Assembly: GCA_007694165.1 (NCBI GenBank)
Contig: RECE01000237.1
Location: 1-36,462, forward strand
Direction: 5' to 3'
Length of the DNA: 36,462 bases
From: Bacteroidota bacterium
GTDB taxonomy: Bacteria; Bacteroidota; Bacteroidia; Bacteroidales; UBA7960
The notes beneath the pieces are model-generated. The model did no database searches. It was not told where the DNA came from and saw only the letters and a program-made list of their open reading frames with translations. Made by a program: the position numbers and the translations under genes. This document shows, piece after piece, positions 1 to 6,199 of the stretch (position 1 is the stretch's first letter; every line of letters begins with the position of its first letter).

Positions 1-64
1 CCATCATCTGTTCTTTGCCTCTTCCTTCGCGCAAAGTTGCGAATAATCTTACTTTGATTTGCAT
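1..64 (-). CDS. moaD: MoaD/ThiS-family sulfur carrier, N-terminal fragment cut by window edge
   Basis: The minus strand from the ATG at 64 reads MQIKVRLFATLREGRGKEQ and then runs off the window. This is the typical N-terminus of MoaD-like small ubiquitin-fold proteins (beta strand IKVRLFATLRE). MoaD carries a C-terminal thiocarboxylate and donates sulfur to make the molybdopterin dithiolene. The same pterin binds tungsten in aldehyde oxidoreductase, whose gene lies upstream on the same strand, so the neighbourhood supports the call. Only 21 codons are visible, so the diagnostic C-terminal Gly-Gly cannot be seen. A specialised MoaD paralogue for the tungsten enzyme, or a ThiS-like protein, remains possible. 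The family assignment rests on sequence likeness plus context. Confidence 0.7.
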   Translation of the reverse strand, partial: MQIKVRLFATLREGRGKEQMM

Positions 65-277
65 ACTGTTTTGGTTATAGTTTAGAGTCACTTATTGTAT
101 CGCATTAAAATAATTAATCAATGGTGTCCGAAAAAACTTTGGAAATTTAGCTTCGCTGCTTCTTCGCGGTCTCTCCCGCAAAGCGGGATCGAAATGATAG
201 TGAATAAAGAAATCTACGTATTTGTATCTTTCTTCTGCTTTTTGCTTGACCAAAAAGCAGCAAAAAGTCAAGGCTTC

Positions 278-428
278 GGATAATTCCCGACAAGTCTAAG
301 TTCACTCCGCTAAAAGTTTGAATGTTCCGCAATGAAAAATTTTTTCTTTGAATAAAGATTTCTGCTTGCGGAACTGCAAACTTTTCAAAAAGCTCCGTTT
401 CACTAAGACTTGTTACCGGGAATTCTCC
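278..428. repeat. Large imperfect inverted repeat, probable dispersed element
   Basis: The outer arms are 279-319 and 381-427. Both contain AATTCCCG, ACAAGTCT and AAAAGTTTG in opposite orientation, with small gaps. An inner pair (GTTCCGCAA near 324-332 and TTGCGGAAC near 366-374) nests inside, so the whole stretch could fold into one long hairpin. Frames through it have no recognisable domain. I infer a dispersed palindromic (REP- or MITE-like) element of the kind common in Bacteroidota intergenic DNA. Copy number cannot be judged from this window. Confidence 0.6.
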
Positions 429-589
429 AAGGCCGGGAAGACGCATTGTACAAAGTTTAAATGCCAAACAAAAGTTATAATAGTTTTTCCACACTGAAAA
501 ACATAAGTTCGCCTAATTAATAATCACATTATCCGCAAATTATAAAATCTGTCATTGGTAAGGGAGTGAAGAATTTCAAATTAAATTAT

Positions 590-629
590 TTCATCTGCTT
601 ATAATTTGATTTTTAATGGTCAGATGGAA
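590..629. repeat. 40-nt motif, copy 1 (also at 14825-14863)
   Basis: A 20-base block (610-629, ending GGTCAGATGGAA) is identical to 14844-14863. In both places it pairs with an upstream TTCATCTG 22-23 bases away, giving the inverted pair TTCATCTG / CAGATGGAA. At 14825 the motif covers the start codon of the SusE-like gene. Here the equivalent minus-strand ATG (594-592) is followed by AAA and then a stop. Either this is a decayed gene start copied from a related locus or a shared regulatory hairpin. Confidence 0.6.
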
Positions 630-752
630 CATCCAAACAAACTTTTGCGAGTGACTGGATTGTCGTTTTCCAGATAATCATCCTCGTGTGTGTTTAAAGC
701 TTAATCATGGAGGTTTCATCAATTCATTTTTACCGGACACTATTAAAATTAA

Positions 753-1802
753 TCAATTGCAAAATACGAATTTTCTTGCCCATAAACAATCGGCACAATT
801 GGGTTCTTCGCCATGACAATCAAAATCCACATCATGAATCAGGCTGCACCCTTCCACCAGATCGCAATCGGGACAAGACGGGTAATGGTTGTTATATATC
901 TTGCTGCGAAACCTAACGTAACCGGGATCGCTCCAGATTGCCTGAAGGGGTTTGCTTTTCAGATTGCCGAAGCTGTATTGCCTGATAACCTTGGGTCGTC
1001 CGAACACTACTTCGGAACCCTGGTGCGAGAGCCGGTAACAGGGTACAATTTCGCCCCGGGAGGTAATGTAAGTAGCATCGTTATTTACAAATGCGCAACG
1101 TCGCTCGGTTTTGAGTTCTGTTTCCGGGAAAATGATCCGAAGCCCCCGTTTGAAAGAATAATTGCGGATTCTATGAAACAGCTGCTTCAACTCCTGGTTA
1201 TCGTATCGTTTGTACAGGATATCATCGGCCTGCTCTAAATGCTGGGGCATCAGGTGAGAGATAACAAGATTGCGGATTTTCTTTTCTGCCAGCACATCCA
1301 TCAAGGGAAATATATCATCGATATTTTTCCTGGAAGCCACGAATTGTATATCAAGATGGGGAGTATCATTCTCCTTTTTCAGCTGGTTGAGAAAATCAAT
1401 CTCAGCCATCAGCTCCTTAAAGTCCACACCCCTTCCTTTGACCATCTGCTCCTGCATCCCATCAATGGAAACAATAAACAGGTTGATCCCTGCAACGGTT
1501 GGGGCGGTAAGTTTTTCCCTGAACATCGTTCCGTTTGAGGTAACCCAAATCTGTTTGTCTTTGAACGTCTCTATGGTTTGATGAAAGAACGGAGACACCA
1601 GTGGCTCACCCATTCCACCAAGCACGATGGTTTCCACAGAGGGGATTTCACGGATTTGCGCTACCACATCCTTCCACAAAGCTTCAGACATATCCCGGGG
1701 CTCTTCGACCCATTGATGCCTGTAACAGATTTCGCACTCAAGATTGCAACTATCGGTAAGTTCGAGATATACTTTTTTTAGTGGATTGAGGTGGTATTGC
1801 AT
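753..1802 (-). CDS. Radical SAM/SPASM maturase associated with tungsten oxidoreductase
   Basis: This 349-residue protein has the radical SAM cluster motif CxxxCxxC at C19, C23 and C26 (CNLECEIC), followed by the GGMGEP motif used in SAM binding. A Cys-rich C-terminal SPASM-type region (about residues 235-349, with CPDCDLVEGC and CADC) would bind auxiliary Fe-S clusters. It lies 153 nt downstream of the AOR gene on the same strand. This matches the known family of radical SAM proteins found beside tungsten-cofactor oxidoreductases and named as their maturases. The exact reaction is not established. A hairpin followed by a T-run separates it from AOR, so it may be expressed at a lower level. 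The family call is firm; the substrate is inferred from context. Confidence 0.88.
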   Translation of the reverse strand: MQYHLNPLKKVYLELTDSCNLECEICYRHQWVEEPRDMSEALWKDVVAQIREIPSVETIVLGGMGEPLVSPFFHQTIETFKDKQIWVTSNGTMFREKLTAPTVAGINLFIVSIDGMQEQMVKGRGVDFKELMAEIDFLNQLKKENDTPHLDIQFVASRKNIDDIFPLMDVLAEKKIRNLVISHLMPQHLEQADDILYKRYDNQELKQLFHRIRNYSFKRGLRIIFPETELKTERRCAFVNNDATYITSRGEIVPCYRLSHQGSEVVFGRPKVIRQYSFGNLKSKPLQAIWSDPGYVRFRSKIYNNHYPSCPDCDLVEGCSLIHDVDFDCHGEEPNCADCLWARKFVFCN

Positions 1803-1891
1803 AGGAGATATCCGTTAAATGATTTCACGGTTCATTGACAAAAAGGAAAAATGCAACATGATTGATTGAATAGGAAAACTGACGGTAAAAA

Positions 1892-1936
1892 CGTCCGAAG
1901 CCCCCGGCACAAAGCAATGTATGGGGGCGTCGGACC
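1892..1936 (-). terminator. Hairpin with T-run between AOR and the radical SAM gene
   Basis: Arms 1893-1905 and 1923-1935 pair over 13 positions with one mismatch (GTCCGAnGCCCCC on one side). On the minus strand the stem is followed by GTTTTTACC. It is an intrinsic terminator or partial attenuator for AOR transcription and would make the maturase sub-stoichiometric. Confidence 0.65.
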
Positions 1937-1955
1937 AATTACAAGAGGGAAAAGT

Positions 1956-3755
1956 TTAAGCGGGAACACCCAGGGCTTTCAATTTATCAGCAGTGGGGAT
2001 ACCTTTTTCGTCCCAACCTCTTTCTTTGTAATAGAGAGGGAGCATCTCGGCAAGTCCACTCCTCTGCCCTTTGGAGGGCCCACTTGGAATGGCTTCTTCG
2101 AGTAGTCGTTTGGGAAGTTTGTCCTGTGAAGGATCAATACCGGCTTTCAGATTCCAGATGCGTTCCAGGTTCCAGATGCGGTCACCGGCTTCCAGAATAT
2201 CAGCCGCAGTATGTTTTTTGCCTGTAACGGCAGTAAACATTTCAGCATAATCATCTGCTGTAAGGGCAAAAGAGGTGAACAGGCACATTCCGCAGGAATC
2301 AATAAAAGCGGTGAGGTCCTGGAATATTTTCACCCACTCGGGCTTGCCTTTCAATTCTGTTCTGTCCAGTTTTTCAGGCAGACCCAGTATTTCGGGTGAA
2401 ATCAGATAGCCACGAACGTGACAGCCACCCCGGTTGGAAGTAGCGTACTGAAGACCCTGCCCCTGGATACCGCGTGGGTCATAAGCGGGAAGCTCCTGTT
2501 TTTTAACAGTCATAGACAGTTCCGGGTGGCCATAAGAATCGGCCAGGCGGTAAGAGCCCTCGGCCATTTTGCTGGCAAGCGCGCCATCGCGGCGTCCCAG
2601 TTTCTTGATCCATTCCACCATGCTGTCGCCATCGCCAAATTTCAGACCCAGACCATCGAGCTCATCATCTTTGATATACCCTTTTTCGTACAACTCCATG
2701 GCTGTAGATACAGTAACACCTGCAGAAATGGTATCCATCCCCATTTCGTTGGCCCAGAAGTTGGCTTTAATGGCCGCTTTCATATCAGAAACACCACAGG
2801 CAGCACTGAAAGCCCATACACTTTCATACTCGGGGCCACCGGTTTCAATTTCGTCAGCTTTGGTGTAGCGTCCACAGGCGATGGGGCAGGCAAAGCAGGA
2901 TTCGCGCTTGATAAGGAATTGCTCAGCCATGGTTTCACCACTCACTTCTTCAGCCTTGTCAAAATAGGTTTCCTGGAAATTTTTGGTGGGAAAAACTCCT
3001 GCTTCGTTGATTATATTAACCAGAACATTGGTACCGTAAGTGGGAAGTCCGGCACCGGTAACACCATTTTCCTTGATTTGGGCCCGGCCTCTTTTTACCA
3101 CTTCTTTCAGCGCATCGGGGTCAGCAACAGAAGGTTTGGTGGAACCTTTGATAACAATGGCCTTCAGGTTTTTACTGCCTACTACTGCACCCACACCAGA
3201 GCGTCCTGCTGCGCGGTTGAGATCATTCATCACCGCAGCAATTTTGGAAAGATTCTCTCCGGCAGGTCCTATGCAAAGCACTTTGGCCTTTGCCGGTGCA
3301 TCCTTCATCAGTTCATTGGTGGTTTCGATGGTGGTTTTGCCCCAAATACCTGTAGCATCACGGAATTCAATCTTGTCATCCTCGATAAAAATACTGGTGG
3401 GTTTGGCAGCTTTGCCTTCAATAATCATGGCATCATAGCCGGCAAATTTCATTTCAGCACCCCAGTAACCTCCGGAGTTGGAGCTGGCTATGGTGCCTGT
3501 GAGCGGCGACTTGGTAACTACCATATAGCGACCTCCGGCCGGCGTGGGTGTGCCCGTCATGGGGCCTGTGGCAATGATAATTTTATTGGCAGGATCGAAA
3601 GCATCAATATTGGGGTCAACTTCGTCAAACATAATTTTGGACCCAAAACCCCGTCCTCCAATATACTTCATTGCTTCATCATGATTCAAATCTTCGAGCT
3701 TATAGCTCAGATCTGTCAGATTAATTCTTACTATTTTTCCTCTGTAACCGTGCAT
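1956..3755 (-). CDS. aor: Tungsten-containing aldehyde:ferredoxin oxidoreductase
   Basis: This 599-residue protein is of the AOR family. It oxidises aldehydes to carboxylic acids (or reduces acids in reverse) with ferredoxin, using a bis-pterin tungsten centre and a 4Fe-4S cluster in the cytoplasm. It has the N-terminal pterin-binding domain (GYRGKIVRINLTDLS; GPMTGTPTPAGGR near residue 80) and the C-terminal domain. The cluster ligands are C287, C290 and C294 (CFACPIAC) plus C491 in DSCGMC, almost the same numbering as in the Pyrococcus enzyme. The open frame continues upstream to 3905, but the family begins at MHGYRGK, so the ATG at 3755 is the start. A sigma-54-type promoter lies about 70 nt upstream. 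The family call is firm. The physiological aldehyde is unknown, and molybdenum instead of tungsten is possible. Confidence 0.95.
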   Translation of the reverse strand: MHGYRGKIVRINLTDLSYKLEDLNHDEAMKYIGGRGFGSKIMFDEVDPNIDAFDPANKIIIATGPMTGTPTPAGGRYMVVTKSPLTGTIASSNSGGYWGAEMKFAGYDAMIIEGKAAKPTSIFIEDDKIEFRDATGIWGKTTIETTNELMKDAPAKAKVLCIGPAGENLSKIAAVMNDLNRAAGRSGVGAVVGSKNLKAIVIKGSTKPSVADPDALKEVVKRGRAQIKENGVTGAGLPTYGTNVLVNIINEAGVFPTKNFQETYFDKAEEVSGETMAEQFLIKRESCFACPIACGRYTKADEIETGGPEYESVWAFSAACGVSDMKAAIKANFWANEMGMDTISAGVTVSTAMELYEKGYIKDDELDGLGLKFGDGDSMVEWIKKLGRRDGALASKMAEGSYRLADSYGHPELSMTVKKQELPAYDPRGIQGQGLQYATSNRGGCHVRGYLISPEILGLPEKLDRTELKGKPEWVKIFQDLTAFIDSCGMCLFTSFALTADDYAEMFTAVTGKKHTAADILEAGDRIWNLERIWNLKAGIDPSQDKLPKRLLEEAIPSGPSKGQRSGLAEMLPLYYKERGWDEKGIPTADKLKALGVPA

Positions 3756-3822
3756 GTGTGTTATTTTTGGTTCGTGAATAAATGAGAATTTTTTGCTTGA
3801 AACCATTCGTAGCTCTATAAAG

Positions 3823-3838
3823 AGCAATCGACAATCCA
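3823..3838 (-). promoter_or_regulatory. Candidate sigma-54 (-24/-12) promoter of the AOR gene
   Basis: On the minus strand the sequence reads TGGATTGTCGATTGCT. The TGG and TTGCT blocks have exactly the GG-N10-GC spacing required by sigma-54, and the G at the seventh position also matches. The predicted start site is near 3812, giving a leader of about 57 nt before the AOR ATG at 3755. A sigma-54 activator gene lies in the same locus (6200-8146). The -24 half lacks the usual CAC after TGG, so the match is good but not perfect. Confidence 0.6.
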
Positions 3839-3860
3839 AACAATGCAGAAAACTGACTAA

Positions 3861-3887
3861 CAGCTTTCTACACAAATAACAAAGCTG
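3861..3887. promoter_or_regulatory. Dyad upstream of the AOR promoter, possible activator site
   Basis: CAGCTTT (3861-3867) and AAAGCTG (3881-3887) form a perfect 7-bp inverted repeat with a 13-nt spacer, 23-49 bp upstream of the sigma-54 candidate. This could be a binding site for the Fis-type HTH of the nearby activator. It is closer to the promoter than most enhancer sites. Confidence 0.35.
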
Positions 3888-3916
3888 TGAAATAACTAAC
3901 ATCATGAAAAATTGTT

Positions 3917-3947
3917 TTGTTTCTGAACAGTTTTACCCTATATTTGT
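3917..3947 (+). promoter_or_regulatory. Candidate housekeeping promoter for wtpB-wtpC-regulator
   Basis: TTTG at 3917-3920, a 19-nt spacer, then TATATTTG at 3940-3947 match the Bacteroidota -33/-7 consensus (TTTG, TAnnTTTG). Transcription would begin near 3954 and give a leader of about 370 nt before wtpB, which includes the palindromic element at 4075-4209. Confidence 0.5.
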
Positions 3948-4074
3948 GTTCAGTTTATTGACACTGTTAAGATTCAGAACACCCCCCGAACAAAACCTGG
4001 TCTTGAAAGGGGGCTAATTTATATTTAGATTGATTCTAAATTTCAAAAAACATTAGTGTCTGGGTAAAATTAGG

Positions 4075-4209
4075 AGATTTCTCCCTTCGGTCGAAATGAC
4101 AATAGTACCAGAGTTTTGGAGGGGGTGGGGGTTGGTGGCGGCGAAGCCGCCACCAACCCCCACCCTAGCAACTCTGACGACCTGTCACCTCGAACGCAGT
4201 GAGAGGCCT
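4075..4209. repeat. Palindromic REP/MITE-like element with terminal inverted repeats
   Basis: The 27-nt ends (4075-4101 and 4183-4209) are imperfect inverted repeats sharing CTC.CT.CG.TCGA..TGACA. Inside, 4123-4142 and 4146-4165 form a perfect 20-bp GC-rich stem around the loop GAA. Flanking it, CAGAGTT (4109-4115) pairs with AACTCTG (4170-4176). The ends resemble repeats scattered in many Bacteroidota genomes. It has no coding capacity, so any movement would need a transposase supplied from elsewhere. Confidence 0.75.
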
Positions 4210-4327
4210 ACCTTCAATAAAATTGAAAATGAATTAATATACCAATGATACAAAAAAAACAAGATAAATTAACCACCCCAAGCATTACAGCACCCAATAT
4301 TCGCACATTCACAAAAAAGCAATACAA

Positions 4328-5116
4328 ATGCTAAAAGACTGGCGCACAAGACTTGCAATCGTTTTTTTCAGTGGATTGATCATCCTGTTCATTGTTGCCC
4401 CTCTTTTGGGGCTTCTGCTAAGAACCAGCCCCTCAGAATATGTGCAAACCCTTCAGGATAAGGAAGTTTCCGCAAGCATCCGGCTTACCTTGTTTGCCTC
4501 CATGGGTGCCACTTTGATTTTTGGTCTCCTTTCCATCCCATTGGCATGGCTGCTGGCCCGTAAAAACTTTCCTCTCAAAGGCCTGGTAAACGGACTTATA
4601 GATTTACCCGTTGTCATCCCCCATTCTGCTGCCGGGATAGCTTTGCTGGGAATAATCTCCCGTGGCACATGGATAGGACAGGCAGGAGAACAGGTGGGGA
4701 TAAGTTTTGTAGGAGGAGTGGCCGGCATTGTGGTGGCCATGGCATTTGTAAGCCTTCCCTTTGCCATCAATGCGGCACGGGATGGTTTTGCTTCTGTACC
4801 GGAAAAACTGGAAAAGGCTGCCCTGAACCTGGGAGCATCACCCCTGAGGGTTTTCTTTACCATATCCCTGCCACTGGCAAAGCGCTCAGTGCTCAGCGGA
4901 CTGGTAATGATGTGGGCCAGGGGGCTGAGCGAATTTGGTGCTGTTATCATCATTGCTTATCACCCCATGGTTACACCTGTTTTGATATGGGAAAGGTTTG
5001 CTTCTTTCGGGTTAAGTTATGCAAGACCTGTGGCGGCAGTATTTATTTTGGTTTGCCTGGCAGTTTTCGTGTTGATGAGGGTTCTCTCACAAAAAAATTA
5101 TCATGTTAGAAATTAA
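4328..5116 (+). CDS. wtpB: Tungstate/molybdate-type ABC transporter permease
   Basis: This 262-residue inner-membrane protein has about six hydrophobic segments and an EAA loop (AALNLGASPLRVFFTISLP, near residues 165-183) that docks the ATPase. The C-terminal EFGAVIIIAYHP region is typical of tungstate/molybdate/sulfate permeases of the WtpB/ModB group. It overlaps the ATPase gene by 14 nt, so the two are translationally coupled. Tungstate is favoured over molybdate because the locus encodes a tungsten-type oxidoreductase and its maturase. No binding protein gene is adjacent. Confidence 0.85.
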   Translation: MLKDWRTRLAIVFFSGLIILFIVAPLLGLLLRTSPSEYVQTLQDKEVSASIRLTLFASMGATLIFGLLSIPLAWLLARKNFPLKGLVNGLIDLPVVIPHSAAGIALLGIISRGTWIGQAGEQVGISFVGGVAGIVVAMAFVSLPFAINAARDGFASVPEKLEKAALNLGASPLRVFFTISLPLAKRSVLSGLVMMWARGLSEFGAVIIIAYHPMVTPVLIWERFASFGLSYARPVAAVFILVCLAVFVLMRVLSQKNYHVRN

Positions 5117-6158
5117 AAACATAAGTGCAAAACTGGGAGATTTTGCCCTGAGAAACATATCTCTGAGGGTGGAAAAAGGTGACTACCTCACCCTGCTGGG
5201 ATTGTCGGGTGCAGGAAAGACCGTGTTGCTTGAGATTCTTGCCGGCCTGATAACAGCTGATGAGGGCACTATTCTGTTTGACGGCAAGGATATCTCAGAC
5301 ATGAGTATCCAGAAACGCCCCTTTGGACTGGTTTACCAGGATATGGCATTGTTTCCACACCTTACCGTAAGCAAAAACATCGCTTATCCGCTGCATGGGA
5401 AAGGCATGGCAAAAAAGCAAAAAGAGAAAAGAGTTATTGAGCTGGCTTCCCTTACGAGGGTTTCTCATCTTCTGGATCGGCATCCCGGAACACTGTCAGG
5501 AGGAGAAGCACAGCGGGTTGCACTGGCGCGCACACTGGCATCTGACCCCGAAGTACTGCTGCTGGACGAACCCCTGGCAAGCCTGGATGTAACCCTGCGA
5601 CTGGAACTTCGGGAGCTGCTCAAAGAAATCAATCAAAGCGGAAAATCCATCATTCACGTTACCCATGATTATATGGAAGCTGCCACCCTGAGCAAAACCA
5701 TTGCCGTAATCGAGAAAGGCGAATTGTTGCAATGGGGCAGGCCCGATGAGGTTTTCAGAAAACCGGTTTCCGAGTTTGTGGCCCGCTTCAGTGGAATAAA
5801 AAACATCTTCCGGTGCAGTTTTGACCCCAGCGAACAACACAACGGATTGTTTCAGGGCAAAAGCCCCAACGGAATACCCATTAAGTTGCTCGACCCCCCT
5901 GTCAAAGATACTGCCCACCTGATGATACCAGGCGAAGACATCATAGTTTCTGAACAAGAGCTGGAAACCAGCGCCACCAATCAATACACTGGCTACATAA
6001 AGGAGGTTTACACCCTGAATCATGGGGTGGAACTGATTGTAAGTGCAGGAGAAAACTTTTCTGTCATTGTAAGTAAAAAGTCGGTGCATAGCCTGAATTT
6101 ACATCCGGGAAAGAAGGTTTGGATCAGTTTTAAAGCCTCTGCAGTAAAGCAATTATAA
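5103..6158 (+). CDS. wtpC: Tungstate/molybdate-type ABC transporter ATP-binding protein
   Basis: This 351-residue ATPase energises the permease encoded just upstream. It has Walker A GLSGAGKT (33-40), Q-loop VYQDMALFPHLT, ABC signature LSGGEAQR (131-138), Walker B LLLDE (152-156) and the H-loop histidine in HVTHD. The C-terminal third (about 230-351) is a TOBE-like regulatory domain, which in ModC/WtpC proteins can bind the oxyanion. The start lies inside the end of wtpB, and the next gene begins 42 nt after its stop, suggesting one operon. Confidence 0.87.
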   Translation: MLEIKNISAKLGDFALRNISLRVEKGDYLTLLGLSGAGKTVLLEILAGLITADEGTILFDGKDISDMSIQKRPFGLVYQDMALFPHLTVSKNIAYPLHGKGMAKKQKEKRVIELASLTRVSHLLDRHPGTLSGGEAQRVALARTLASDPEVLLLDEPLASLDVTLRLELRELLKEINQSGKSIIHVTHDYMEAATLSKTIAVIEKGELLQWGRPDEVFRKPVSEFVARFSGIKNIFRCSFDPSEQHNGLFQGKSPNGIPIKLLDPPVKDTAHLMIPGEDIIVSEQELETSATNQYTGYIKEVYTLNHGVELIVSAGENFSVIVSKKSVHSLNLHPGKKVWISFKASAVKQL

Positions 6159-6184
6159 GGTACGTGCCACAGAACTCCTTAAAA

Positions 6185-6192
6185 AGAAAGGA
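6185..6192 (+). promoter_or_regulatory. Ribosome binding site that sets the start of the sigma-54 activator
   Basis: AGAAAGGA ends 7 nt before the ATG at 6200. It is a good Shine-Dalgarno-like match, rare in this phylum. The alternative in-frame GTG at 6164 has no comparable site and sits only 5 nt after the wtpC stop. Confidence 0.55.
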
Positions 6193-6199
6193 TCAAATT

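Larger units (their letters stand above)
65..752. other. Long non-coding interval between moaD and the radical SAM gene
   Basis: No convincing gene lies here. The minus-strand open frame at 147-494 overlaps a large inverted repeat and is compositionally like repeat-derived junk. The interval contains a small perfect hairpin (CCCGC-AAA-GCGGG, 175-187), the large imperfect inverted repeat at 278-428, and a 40-nt motif (590-629) that recurs at the start of the susE-like gene. Confidence 0.6.
3756..4327. other. Divergent control region between AOR and wtpB
   Basis: This 572-nt interval contains the minus-strand sigma-54 candidate and its dyad, a plus-strand Bacteroidota-type promoter, and a palindromic repeat element. 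No open frame for a binding protein (wtpA) is present, although that gene normally precedes wtpB. Confidence 0.7.

Noticed and set aside
147-494. Minus-strand open frame of 115 codons
   Set aside because: It runs across the large inverted repeat at 278-428 and shows no domain or start signal; better explained as repeat DNA.
2145-2195. Apparent tandem duplication RIWNLERIWNL in AOR
   Set aside because: AOR proteins normally have an ERxxNLERxFN-type stretch here, so this is the family motif and not a recent duplication.
2418-3785. Plus-strand open frame of 455 codons opposite the AOR gene
   Set aside because: It lies wholly antisense to a protein with clear AOR motifs, has no domain likeness, and arises from codon bias on the real strand.
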